This document shows positions 26,919 to 34,708 of a stretch of 64,000 bases of DNA, in pieces. Position numbers and translations under genes: made by a program. Numbering within the stretch: position 1 is the first letter of the stretch; each line of letters starts with the position of its first letter. The DNA lies in NCBI GenBank assembly GCA_003225055.1, contig QIAU01000135.1, forward strand, positions 1 through 64,000, written 5' to 3'. This DNA is from Acidobacteriota bacterium. Lineage in GTDB: Bacteria > Acidobacteriota > Terriglobia > Terriglobales > Acidobacteriaceae. The notes beneath the pieces are model-generated. The model was not told the origin of the DNA, did no database searches, and saw only the letters and a program-made list of their open reading frames with translations.

Positions 26919-26975
26919 TGTCATCCCGTCAAGCGAGCGCGTTCTTTGCGCGAGTCGAGGGGCCTGCTCTTGGGC
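26919..26975. repeat. dispersed repeat GCGAGCGCGTTCTTTGCGCG type, upstream of ruvA
   Basis: This copy reads TCATCCCGTCAAGCGAGCGC, then GTTCTTTGCGCGAGTCGAGG, then GGCCTGC. It is nearly identical to 18427-18480, upstream of ruvB. It ends about 30 bases before the ruvA -10 box. Confidence 0.65.
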
Positions 26976-27005
26976 AGTGCAGGTGAACGAATGAGTCGAT
27001 GCGAC

Positions 27006-27011
27006 TACAAT
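27006..27011 (+). promoter_or_regulatory. -10 box of ruvA, probably leaderless
   Basis: TACAAT lies nine bases before the ruvA ATG, with GTGAAC at the -35 distance. Initiation about 7 bases after the box would leave a leader of at most a few bases. No Shine-Dalgarno sequence is present. Confidence 0.45.
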
Positions 27012-27020
27012 GCTCGCAGC

Positions 27021-27611
27021 ATGATTGCCCATCTTCGCGGACGTCTGCTCGCCAAGCATCCCAACCAGGCTGTGGTCGAAACCGGCGGCGTGGGGTACGA
27101 CATCACCATCACCGTACCCACGTTCTCCGATCTGCCAGCCGCCGGTAGTGAGGTGGCTCTGCACATCCACACCCACGTGCGTGAAGACTTGATCGCCCTC
27201 TACGGATTTCTGCATCCGGCAGAGAAACAACTCTTCGAAAAGCTGATCGCGGTCAGCGGCATCGGTCCCAAGCTGGCCATCACCATCCTGAGCGGTATGC
27301 CAGCCGATGAGATGGTCAGTGCGATCCGCAGCAACGACGTCGCCAAGCTCACCCGTATTCCGGGAATCGGTAAAAAGACCGCGGAGCGCATGGTCCTGGA
27401 ACTCCGTGACAAGCTGCCAAGCGAGGCGTTCGGGGAAATGGCGGCACTGCCGGCAATATCTTCGATAGAAGAAGATGTCCTTTCTGCCCTGATGAATTTG
27501 GGCTACCCGCGTCCCGCAGCCGAGCGCACGCTGGCCACGGTGTCACGGAATGGGAAGGGTGGGTCGTTCGAGCTGCTCTTCCGCGAAGCGCTGGCAGCGC
27601 TGTCCAAGTAA
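27021..27611 (+). CDS. ruvA: Holliday junction DNA-binding protein RuvA
   Basis: RuvA forms a tetramer that holds the four-way junction flat for RuvB. The 196-residue protein has the OB fold (MIAHLRGRLLAK, VGYDITITVP), HTHVREDLIALYGFL with the acidic pin region, two helix-hairpin-helix motifs (VSGIGPKLAITILSGM; IPGIGKKTAERMVLELRDK) and the C-terminal RuvB-binding domain (EEDVLSALMNLGYPRPAAER). The ATG at 27021 fits the family start; the longer frame upstream runs through a dispersed repeat. Confidence 0.97.
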   Translation: MIAHLRGRLLAKHPNQAVVETGGVGYDITITVPTFSDLPAAGSEVALHIHTHVREDLIALYGFLHPAEKQLFEKLIAVSGIGPKLAITILSGMPADEMVSAIRSNDVAKLTRIPGIGKKTAERMVLELRDKLPSEAFGEMAALPAISSIEEDVLSALMNLGYPRPAAERTLATVSRNGKGGSFELLFREALAALSK

Positions 27612-27615
27612 TTCA

Positions 27616-27945
27616 TTAATTCATCACGCATATCTCGGCGGCGCAGTCTTTCTCGTTCCCTGCGAATCGCAAGTACAGGTCACGATCGCGTTGGCAGCGC
27701 TGCGCCATGTCTTTCAGTTTCTGCCAGGCCTCGCGCTGCGACTCATCCTTCGCGCGCGGCCGCACCCGTTCCCACTCGCCGAGGAAAGCTTCCATCTGCG
27801 GGTGATTGAAAACCGTTTTGCCGTAAGGATCAATGCCACGCAGGATAGGGAAGTCCATCTGGTCGCGCGCGGGGATCACGCCGTACAGCATATTCCATTC
27901 GCCGTGTTCCCCAAGATCGTCTTCCAGCTTTACCACCAGCGACAT
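27616..27945 (-). CDS. hypothetical protein
   Basis: The 109-residue soluble protein begins MSLVVKLEDDLGEHGEWNML and contains RGIDPYGKTVFNHPQMEAFL, then a basic helical region (AKDESQREAWQKLKDMAQRC) and a short beta tail ending in two cysteines. It has no signal peptide or membrane segment. The composition is normal for a real gene and I recall related short acidobacterial proteins, but no function. It is convergent with ruvA, whose stop is four bases away. Confidence 0.65.
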   Translation of the reverse strand: MSLVVKLEDDLGEHGEWNMLYGVIPARDQMDFPILRGIDPYGKTVFNHPQMEAFLGEWERVRPRAKDESQREAWQKLKDMAQRCQRDRDLYLRFAGNEKDCAAEICVMN

Positions 27946-27982
27946 GGCTAACTAGTCCCCCGCCGCAGTCAGGCTGTGCGTC

Positions 27983-28381
27983 TCACGAAACAAGCCGCGC
28001 TCCTGCGATCCCTGCCAGCATAAGCTTGACCACCCTGCCCAGCCAGTGTGCGACCACGGTCAAGAGGATGCATTTTAATGAAAAGCGAGTTCGTGATCAG
28101 AAGAGGCAAAGGCGCGATCAACCAGACGGCCAAGGTGAATCGAATCGCCGCTATCCGTGGAGCCGAAACGAGGAATACGTCAGGATAAATACCCCGCATG
28201 TCAGAAAGCCGAGCACCATCGACCAGGCGATGGCCTTGCTTTCCCCAGCCGCTTCTCTCACCCGGCGCCAGATTTCCGGATAAGCCGGATGCTTATCGTG
28301 AAACAGCACTCCCCCGAAAAACCAGTTAGTCACAGTGGCGGCCGCACCGGAGAGCAGAATCGCCAGCACGATGTGCTCCAT
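27983..28381 (-). pseudogene. small integral membrane protein broken by two frameshifts
   Basis: From the ATG at 28381 (RBS AAGGAG) the protein begins EHIVLAILLSGAAATVTNWF, then HPAYPEIWRRVREAAGESKA and WSMVLGFLTCGVFILTYSSF, then hits a stop. A neighbouring frame continues with IAAIRFTLAVWLIAPLPLLI and NSLFIKMHPL. A third frame continues with LTVVAHWLGRVVKLMLAGIA followed by a stop at 27983. Put together this is a four-helix membrane protein of about 135 residues, possibly DUF1761-like. Two frame changes are needed. Confidence 0.65.
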
Positions 28382-28414
28382 ATAAACGGCTCCTTGTGCG
28401 GTGCGCATTCTTCT

Positions 28415-29827
28415 TCACTTGCCGATACAGAAAGTGCTGAAAATCAGGTTCAGGATGTCGTCTGTCGTCGTGGCTCCCGTGATCTCATCCAGAGGCCGCA
28501 ACGCGTTATAGAGATCGAGTAGCAGCATTTCGTGCGGAACTTTGTTCCGAACTGCGTTGCTCGCCGCGGCCAAGGCCAACAACGAGTCGCACACCAGGCC
28601 TCGATGCCTTACGCTGGTTAGCAGTCCGCTCTCGACCTGGACCCCGGAGTCACCCTCGATGTGCCGCAGGATCTGGTTGCGCAGTTCAGCGATTCCAGCA
28701 CCCGTTGTCGCCGAGGTTCGCACGCGACACAACTGAGAACTGCGAACTGAGAAGCGATAACTTGCAATGTCCGTCTTGTTTTCCACCGCAATGGCTGGCC
28801 GGCGTGCCGCCTGCTCGAGCAACTCCTCATCCTCGCTGCTAACCGCCTGAGAAGCATCGAGGACAACCAGAACCATGTCGGCCTCAGCCAAGGCCTCCAT
28901 GGATTTGCGAATGCCGATGTTCTCCGCTTCATCCAGGGCCCGGCGAATTCCGGCCGTGTCCACCAGCTTGACCGGAATACCGCCCAGCGCAACCGTTTCA
29001 CTGACCAGGTCTCGCGTGGTTCCAGGAGTCGCCGTGACAATCGCCCGTTCGTGTTCAACCAGGCGATTGAAGAGGCTCGACTTACCCACGTTCGGGCGTC
29101 CGACGATGGCCAGCGTGAGACCTTCGTGAACAATCTTTCCGTAAGAGAAGCTGCCGGCCAGTTCTTCAAGCGGAACCCGCAGTTCGGCGATGTCCTTTAG
29201 AATCTGTTCTCCGGGGAGCACCGAGACGTCATCCTCGGCGAAGTCTATTCCCGCTTCGAGCAGGGCAATCAATTCGACCAGCTTCTGCTTGATTGGCTGT
29301 AGCCGCTTAGACAGTGCCCCTTCCAACTGCTGCGCCGCGACTTTGGCCTGAAACAGGGTCTGCGATTCGATCAGGTCGCGGACCGCTTCGGCCTGAGTCA
29401 GATCAATACGCCCATTGAGGAACGCCCGCATGGTGAACTCGCCCGGTTCTGCCACCCGGGCTCCGCGCGAGACGGCCATCTCCACCATATGTCGAAGCAC
29501 AACGGGTGATCCATGCGCGGAGATTTCGACGATGTCGTCGGTTGTATAGGAGTGCGGTTTCTCGTAATAAGTGACGACAACCTCATCAATCCGGCTATCC
29601 CGGGCCTGCCTAGGGCCAGCCGCCCCCGGCTGTCCAGCCGTGCGGAGCTCGGCTTCCGCCGGCTCGACCAGCTCTCCAAATACGGCTCGCCGCGCTTCGA
29701 GAGGATGCTTCAGCCGAAGCATGGGCTCGGTGATTGCTTTAGCCTCAGGCCCCGCCAGGCGTACGACCCCTATCCCGCCGCGGCCGGGCGGGGTTGAGAT
29801 CGCAACGATAGTGTCGTCGAGGTTCAC
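28415..29827 (-). CDS. mnmE: tRNA uridine-5-carboxymethylaminomethyl GTPase MnmE
   Basis: MnmE with MnmG modifies U34 of several tRNAs. The 470-residue protein has the tetrahydrofolate-binding N-domain (IVAISTPPGRGGIGVVRL; FTMRAFLNGRIDLTQAEAV), the G domain with G1 GRPNVGKSS near residue 243, and DTAGIR, and the invariant C-terminus FCIGK with its catalytic cysteine. The GTG at 29827 starts the family homology. Residues about 57-78 (AEAELRTAGQPGAAGPRQAR) are an insertion absent from ordinary MnmE, encoded by a dispersed palindromic repeat. A TACAAT box sits seven bases before the GTG. Confidence 0.96.
   Translation of the reverse strand: MNLDDTIVAISTPPGRGGIGVVRLAGPEAKAITEPMLRLKHPLEARRAVFGELVEPAEAELRTAGQPGAAGPRQARDSRIDEVVVTYYEKPHSYTTDDIVEISAHGSPVVLRHMVEMAVSRGARVAEPGEFTMRAFLNGRIDLTQAEAVRDLIESQTLFQAKVAAQQLEGALSKRLQPIKQKLVELIALLEAGIDFAEDDVSVLPGEQILKDIAELRVPLEELAGSFSYGKIVHEGLTLAIVGRPNVGKSSLFNRLVEHERAIVTATPGTTRDLVSETVALGGIPVKLVDTAGIRRALDEAENIGIRKSMEALAEADMVLVVLDASQAVSSEDEELLEQAARRPAIAVENKTDIASYRFSVRSSQLCRVRTSATTGAGIAELRNQILRHIEGDSGVQVESGLLTSVRHRGLVCDSLLALAAASNAVRNKVPHEMLLLDLYNALRPLDEITGATTTDDILNLIFSTFCIGK
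29617..29657. repeat. dispersed palindromic repeat inside mnmE
   Basis: The core CCCCCGGCTGTCCAGCCG followed by TGCGGAGCTCGGCTTCC is matched by intergenic copies at 32347-32385 (CCACCCTCGGCTGTCCGGCC then GAGCGCAGCTCGGCTTCC) and, more loosely, at 63960-63995. It contains the palindrome CGGCTGTCCAGCCG. Here it is translated in frame as part of MnmE. Confidence 0.7.
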
Positions 29828-29834
29828 GAAAAAG

Positions 29835-29840
29835 ATTGTA
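29835..29840 (-). promoter_or_regulatory. -10 box of mnmE, probably leaderless
   Basis: On the minus strand TACAAT lies seven bases before the GTG start, with GGGACA about 18 bases upstream as a plausible -35. There is no Shine-Dalgarno sequence; the gap is CTTTTTC. Confidence 0.45.
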
Positions 29841-29915
29841 GCGAAATCGAGAGAAGTGTCCCGCCACGGATCGGGGCGGATCCAGGTGAATCCGCGCAAA
29901 TCGGTGGGGTAGTCT

Positions 29916-30452
29916 TTACGGAATTGTTTTGGGGGCAGACCTTCCTGCCGGTCGATAATTCTTAGGAGAAACCACCACGAATCTCCGTCCACCTTCGCCC
30001 TGGCTTTCAGTTTGCAGGTCGTCATGCTCGCGCAGCGCCAGATGCACAATCCGCCGCTCACGCGAAGACATCGGCGCGAACTTGTAAGGCACACCGCTCT
30101 TACGGACACGCTCCGCGGCTACGCTAGCCGCCATGCGCAATTCTTCCAGCCGCATCGAGCGGTGATTCATGCAGTCGAAACAGATCTTCTCGTGCTCGTT
30201 GGCGGGCAGGCGAAGCATTTCCATGGCCAGCAATTCCAGAGAGCGCAGCAACTCCGCGCCTCGCTCCAGCAACAGAGGACTGTCTGGCCCTGAGAGTTCT
30301 ACGAGAATCTCCGGCTTCTCCCAGTCGCGATCCTCGGCCATGGGAGGGTCGACCGAAATGCGGTACTTCAGACGCAAGCCGGCGTTGGCCACAACACCGC
30401 GCAGAAATTCGTTGATCCGTTTGGCGGCAGCGATTTTGTCGGGAATGGCCAT
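29916..30452 (-). CDS. jag: RNA-binding protein KhpB (Jag), R3H domain
   Basis: The 178-residue protein has a KH-like domain (about 5-95, with LKYRISVDPPMAEDRDWEKP and SPLLLERGAELLRSLELLAM) followed by an R3H domain (MSSRERRIVHLALREHDDLQ and EGGRRFVVVSP). It lacks the N-terminal Jag_N domain found in Firmicutes. KhpB proteins bind RNA and influence cell division and envelope. It sits in the classical position between mnmE and yidC. A region of 120 bases separates it from yidC. Confidence 0.9.
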   Translation of the reverse strand: MAIPDKIAAAKRINEFLRGVVANAGLRLKYRISVDPPMAEDRDWEKPEILVELSGPDSPLLLERGAELLRSLELLAMEMLRLPANEHEKICFDCMNHRSMRLEELRMAASVAAERVRKSGVPYKFAPMSSRERRIVHLALREHDDLQTESQGEGGRRFVVVSPKNYRPAGRSAPKTIP

Positions 30453-30572
30453 AAAAGCACCTGTTAGCTCTTACCCTTTAGCTATCCAAACCAAGTGACC
30501 TCGACAGTATTCGTCGGGTGAGCGAAACGCTCGGGCAACCAACATCTGGATACGGCGAGCTAACGGCGAATA

Positions 30573-32300
30573 CTACTTTTTGTTCTTCCTCGCCCGCTTT
30601 TCCATCATCTCGCGCATTTCCTGGCCCAACGAACTACGATTCAGAAACACCTGTTGCACGATTCCGATTAAGGTGCTCTCCGCCCAGTACAGGCACAGCC
30701 CAGCTGCCAGGTTCCAGCTGATCACGCCCAGGAACACCGGCATCATGAAGTTCATCATCTTCTGCTGTGCCGGATCCATGCCCGTCTGCGGGGTCATGCG
30801 CTGGGTCAGGAACATGGTGATGATAATGCCGACGGGCAGCAGACGCCACGGGTCCGCCGCCGATAAGTCGCGAATCCACAGCCAGTGCGCGTGCCGCAGG
30901 TCGATCGCCACGCCCAGCATCGCGTAGTAAGCATACAAAAAGGGCAGCTGGATCAGCATTGGCAGGCAGCCTCCCACCGGGTTCACGCCTTCCTTCTTGT
31001 ACAAAGCCGACATCTCCTGCTGCATTTCCTGCTTGCGGGGGTCGCGCATGCTGTACTTCTTGTATTTTTCCTGGATGGACTTGATCTGCGGCTGGATCTT
31101 CTGCATCTTCAGCATCGACTTCATCTGCGAGATGCGCAGCGGTAGCAGTGCGATGTTGATGATCAGCGTTTGGATGACGATGGCCCAGCCCCAGTTGTGC
31201 ACCAGGTGTTGGAATGTCCATTTCAGCCAAATGAACAGGGCTCGGGCGATTATCCCGAAGAACCCGAAGTTGACCAGGTCGCGCAGGTCAGCATGGCTGC
31301 CCGCGCCCGGCGCGCGCACCGACTCCAGCACGTCGAGCGCCTTGGGCCCGACAAAAATCCGCTCTACCGTCGGGCCATGCAGGTTCCCTACTCCTGCACC
31401 CAACACTTCCACCTTGTTTGTCTCCTGCGGATTCTTGGGATCCTTTGGCAGATCGAGCCCATTGCGCAGAGTAACCATAGCCGCGCTCTGCGGGTCCTCC
31501 GGCAGGAAGGCGGCGGCGAAATACTGGTCAACGACGCCGGCCCAGTGAAACGGCCCGTTCAAGGTGTTGCCGCCACCGATCTTCTTGATCGCCAACCGTT
31601 CAATCTTGTCGTTGTACTCGTATTGAATCTGGGCGGCAGCGTAAGCCGCTGGATTAACCTCGTCTCCCAGTCCCGAAGGCCAGATGGGAAAAGCAGCCAG
31701 ATCGCCGCCCTTGTAGCGCACCGACGTTTCAACCCGAACCACGTAGCTGTGATCGAAGCTGAACTGCTTGACCACTGCGAGGTCCTGGTCGCCGTACTCG
31801 AACGTGATGTTCCCGGGCGCCGTCAGGCTTCCAGATTGTGACGCTACGTACAAGGCCGAATTCAACTTGTCTCTCAGCCTCTCCTCGTAAGTCCACAGCG
31901 AGAGCGGAAACCCATATTTCGGCGCCGCCGCCAGGTTTACCAGCTCAAGCGGTTTGCCCTGATCGTCGTCATATTTCTTGAGAATCCACGACTTGACCTG
32001 GCCGCCGCGGTTGGTGAATGTGATTTGGTAAAGGCCGTTCTCGATGACCGTCTCCGACTCGGAGCTCGCCTGCTTCGTCACTCCTTTGACCGGGGCCGGC
32101 GCCTCTGTCTTCGGCAGAGAGGCGGGAGCTGCAGGGGTCGCGGCAGGCTGAGTTTTCTTCTCAGGCTCGGCAGGAGGCTGCGGCCCATACTTCTTGAGCA
32201 GGGGCTGAAAGAGTAAGATCGCCAGGAACGTCAACGCAAACACGAGCAGCAGCTTGCGCTCCATTCCGGGTTCTTGCTGAGGATTGCGATATTCGGGCAA
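30573..32300 (-). CDS. yidC: membrane protein insertase YidC
   Basis: YidC inserts and folds inner-membrane proteins. The 575-residue protein is of the Gram-negative type: an N-terminal anchor (MERKLLLVFALTFLAILLFQ), a large periplasmic beta-domain (about 75-350) and the conserved five-helix core (WGWAIVIQTLIINIALLPLR; ALYKKEGVNPVGGCLPMLIQ; MMNFMMPVFLGVISWNLAAG) ending in a Lys/Arg tail. The frame starts at a TTG with MPEYRNPQQ, similar to other acidobacterial YidC; the ATG at 32264 is the alternative. It is followed by jag and preceded by yidD. Confidence 0.96.
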   Translation of the reverse strand: MPEYRNPQQEPGMERKLLLVFALTFLAILLFQPLLKKYGPQPPAEPEKKTQPAATPAAPASLPKTEAPAPVKGVTKQASSESETVIENGLYQITFTNRGGQVKSWILKKYDDDQGKPLELVNLAAAPKYGFPLSLWTYEERLRDKLNSALYVASQSGSLTAPGNITFEYGDQDLAVVKQFSFDHSYVVRVETSVRYKGGDLAAFPIWPSGLGDEVNPAAYAAAQIQYEYNDKIERLAIKKIGGGNTLNGPFHWAGVVDQYFAAAFLPEDPQSAAMVTLRNGLDLPKDPKNPQETNKVEVLGAGVGNLHGPTVERIFVGPKALDVLESVRAPGAGSHADLRDLVNFGFFGIIARALFIWLKWTFQHLVHNWGWAIVIQTLIINIALLPLRISQMKSMLKMQKIQPQIKSIQEKYKKYSMRDPRKQEMQQEMSALYKKEGVNPVGGCLPMLIQLPFLYAYYAMLGVAIDLRHAHWLWIRDLSAADPWRLLPVGIIITMFLTQRMTPQTGMDPAQQKMMNFMMPVFLGVISWNLAAGLCLYWAESTLIGIVQQVFLNRSSLGQEMREMMEKRARKNKK

Positions 32301-32346
32301 ATTTAGTTCCGTTCAACTTCGGGGCGCACAGCCCAGGTGGGGACAG

Positions 32347-32385
32347 CCACCCTCGGCTGTCCGGCCGAGCGCAGCTCGGCTTCCT
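32347..32385. repeat. dispersed palindromic repeat between yidC and yidD
   Basis: This is an intergenic copy of the repeat found inside mnmE: ACAGCCACCCTCGGCTGTCC followed by GGCCGAGCGCAGCTCGGC. It holds nested palindromes (CTCGGC...GCCGAG; GAGCGCAGCTC). It lies just upstream of the yidC start on the minus strand. Confidence 0.65.
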
Positions 32386-32389
32386 TGTC

Positions 32390-32641
32390 CTACAACTTGA
32401 CCTGTTCCGAATGGTGAGCTCGTACAACCGGATCGTACCCACCCTTCACAAACGGATGGCAGCGCAGCAGGCGCCCGATCGCCATCACTCCGCCGCGCAG
32501 CACACCGCGCCGGTCAATCGCCTCCATTGCGTACTCGGAACAGCTCGGCACATAGCGGCAAGCCGGCGGCAGCATGGGCGAAATCAGCCACTTGTATCCG
32601 CGTAGCAGCTGAATCATCGCTGTCTTGGCAATCTGTTTCAT
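32390..32641 (-). CDS. yidD: membrane protein insertion efficiency factor YidD
   Basis: The 83-residue protein from the ATG at 32641 matches Yid[41 protein letters not shown] and [16 protein letters not shown]. The conserved Cys and Pro pattern is complete. It helps YidC-dependent membrane insertion. A longer frame to 32683 adds unrelated residues. A tandem duplication of TGATGATCCG (about 32648-32667) lies directly upstream of the start. Confidence 0.95.
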   Translation of the reverse strand: MKQIAKTAMIQLLRGYKWLISPMLPPACRYVPSCSEYAMEAIDRRGVLRGGVMAIGRLLRCHPFVKGGYDPVVRAHHSEQVKL

Positions 32642-32683
32642 GTGCGTGATGATCCGTGATGATCCGTGCCGCTCCGAGGCCAC

Positions 32684-33034
32684 TTATGTCTTGCTCTTCT
32701 GCCGGACAACTTCAAACGCTCGCCCTACTTCCTTCAACAAATCGTCAAATTCGGCCCGGAGCAACGACTTCTTGGGATTGATGACGACATCCACGGGGCA
32801 ATTGTTCGCCGGACGTCGCAGCCGAACCGCCTCGCGCAAGCGTCGCTTCATCCGGTTGCGGTCCACTGCGCCGCCCAGCGTCCGGCCGACGGTGAATCCC
32901 ACGCGCAGTCCTTCACCCGTCTCCCGCCGCAGGTAGAAAACCGTCATGTGCGCCGAGAAGTGCCGACGGCCCTGCTGGTACACGCGTTCGAAATCCGCGT
33001 GCCGGAGCAGCCGCATGCGGCGCGGAAACTTCAT
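32684..33034 (-). CDS. rnpA: ribonuclease P protein component RnpA
   Basis: The protein subunit of RNase P helps the RNA subunit trim tRNA 5' ends. The protein shows MRLLRHADFERVYQQGRRHF, LRVGFTVGRTLGGAVDRNRM and the RNR-type motif KRRLREAVR, followed by VDVVINPKKSLLRAEFDDLL. The ATG at 33034 gives 116 residues, standard for RnpA. The frame is open to a TTG at 33118, and the extension of 28 Ser/Gly-rich residues is probably not translated. rpmH is 106 bp upstream. Confidence 0.94.
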   Translation of the reverse strand: MKFPRRMRLLRHADFERVYQQGRRHFSAHMTVFYLRRETGEGLRVGFTVGRTLGGAVDRNRMKRRLREAVRLRRPANNCPVDVVINPKKSLLRAEFDDLLKEVGRAFEVVRQKSKT

Positions 33035-33140
33035 TCCCGCGCCGCCGGAATCTCCACTTGTTGCAAGCGCGCTCACAACAATCACGCCGCCAGACTCAGT
33101 TGATGAACTCCCCGTCAAGGAATGGGAACTTTCTTGTCAG

Positions 33141-33296
33141 CTATTCGCGGAACCCGGGCTTGACCGAAATCCGCTTGCGGCCCTTCGCGCGCCGGCGCGA
33201 GATGACCGCTCGCCCGCTCTTGGTCTTCATCCGGGTGCGAAATCCATGCGTCTTCGAGCGGTGACGCCGGTTGGGTTGGAACGTGCGCTTGGGCAT
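33141..33296 (-). CDS. rpmH: 50S ribosomal protein L34
   Basis: The 51-residue basic protein begins [19 protein letters not shown] and continues with [20 protein letters not shown], unmistakably L34 with the usual RT.MKTKSGR.V centre. An AGGAG lies 11 bases before the ATG. The rpmH-rnpA-yidD-yidC-jag-mnmE order is the ancestral one, but the gene is not adjacent to dnaA as usual: an ankyrin gene intervenes. Confidence 0.97.
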   Translation of the reverse strand: MPKRTFQPNRRHRSKTHGFRTRMKTKSGRAVISRRRAKGRKRISVKPGFRE

Positions 33297-33421
33297 GAAA
33301 CGTACCTGCTCCTAATTGGAAAAATAGCGACAGAACAAACAAAAAGTATAAATGAGGGGCGAACTCACGGGCAAACCACCGACTTGCCAAAGCGGATTAT
33401 CCGCTGGTCACGGGATCATTT

Positions 33422-34528
33422 TCAATCCCGCTTCTCGTCGCCTTTCTCTTGCGCACGAAGATAAGACTCAATTTCTGTCCCGCCCCCATATCGTGCCCAG
33501 TCGGCCGGAGTCGCTTGCCAGAGAATATCCTTCATATCCAAGCGCGCGCCGCGCTCGACGAGAAGTCGGACCAATTCGGTGTGGCCGGACCCGGCGGCCT
33601 GATGCAAGGGTGTCGTATGGGAATGGCCTCCAATTGGGTTATATCGGTTTGGATCTTCGCCCGCGTCCAGCAACATTCGAACAATCTCGATACGACCAAA
33701 CTGCGCAGCCAACGCGAGCGCCAGGTGGCGGTCGCGCCCGTCGGCTCCTGGAAGTAACTGCCGGAAATCCTCGATGCCGCCCAGGGCCGCCGCTACCGGC
33801 AAGTTAATCCGGGCTCCTCGCCCAATCAAAGTGCTCACTGCTTCCAGTTCGCCATGCAAAGCTGTTGCCTCGATGGCGCTGTCGGGATTCGCCCCGTGAT
33901 CGCAGAGGAGATCGATTAACCGAAGTTGTACGCGACATTCTCGCGGCACCCTGCCGGTCGACACCAGCTTGAGCGCCTCATTCAGTACGGATTGTTCCAC
34001 GCCGACATCGAGAATGGCCTGAGTTACCTCAACAATGTTCTGCGGCAGAGTGCCATGGCGAACCGGATTCTCCGCCACAAATTCCAACAGTGCTGGATTT
34101 CGAAAATAATTTCCGCCCTCAAAGACAACTCGCTGATGCGCTAGATTCGGATGTCGGCTCAGGTGTTCCCGCAAACCTGAGACGTCCCCGGCATCGAGAA
34201 GCTCCACGGCACGCCGAAATGTGACGTCTTCAATTCGCTGGTGGTGAGGCAAATTCAGCTGATCGGAGAGCGCTGGTCTCTCAATGTGGGCCGTTAGTCT
34301 CGCCCAGCCCGCAAAGCCATACTCGCGAGCGATTGCGAGCTGCGCGTCACTAAGGCTCAAGTGGGCAGCGAAGATTTCAGCATCGCTGGCCCGCTTCAAG
34401 CGCGGATAAAATTCCCTGATTCGCTGGGCCACTCCTAAATTGCGGGCAGCATGCCCCTTGAGCAGATCCTTCGCTTCATACCTGAGATGCTCGAGGTTTG
34501 GACTCGATGGAAGTCTCTTTACCGGCAT
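33422..34528 (-). CDS. ankyrin-repeat protein
   Basis: From the ATG at 34528 the protein has 368 residues. An N-terminal helical region (LEHLRYEAKDLLKGHAARNL; FAAHLSLSDAQLAIAREYGF) is typical of a group of ankyrin proteins with a short N-terminal motif. Ankyrin repeats follow, including AIEATALHGELEAVSTLIGR, LALALAAQFGRIEIVRMLLD and TTPLHQAAGSGHTELVRLLV. It has no signal peptide and probably acts as a cytoplasmic protein-binding module. Its place between rpmH and dnaA suggests insertion into the ancestral origin cluster. Targets are unknown. Confidence 0.88.
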   Translation of the reverse strand: MPVKRLPSSPNLEHLRYEAKDLLKGHAARNLGVAQRIREFYPRLKRASDAEIFAAHLSLSDAQLAIAREYGFAGWARLTAHIERPALSDQLNLPHHQRIEDVTFRRAVELLDAGDVSGLREHLSRHPNLAHQRVVFEGGNYFRNPALLEFVAENPVRHGTLPQNIVEVTQAILDVGVEQSVLNEALKLVSTGRVPRECRVQLRLIDLLCDHGANPDSAIEATALHGELEAVSTLIGRGARINLPVAAALGGIEDFRQLLPGADGRDRHLALALAAQFGRIEIVRMLLDAGEDPNRYNPIGGHSHTTPLHQAAGSGHTELVRLLVERGARLDMKDILWQATPADWARYGGGTEIESYLRAQEKGDEKRD

Positions 34529-34708
34529 GACGAATTTCTTTCCTGCGCCCGAGCTCCGCATGGACGGGCACAAAGTCAGTTCGTTGAGGACGGGTTGTTC
34601 CGTTCAGGTGGACTTCTGTCCGTTCCGCGGACCGGATGTGCCCGGCTGCGCGAAATCAACATAGCATGCGGACTGGACTCCAGCCCTCTTCTTGAAGGAG
34701 AAATTCAC

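Noticed and set aside
26946-27020. 25-codon N-terminal extension of ruvA
   Set aside because: Reads through a dispersed repeat and a -10 box; the family starts at MIAHLRG.
29870-30109. 94-codon N-terminal extension of MnmE
   Set aside because: Overlaps the jag gene's end and intergenic DNA; MnmE homology begins at the GTG at 29827.
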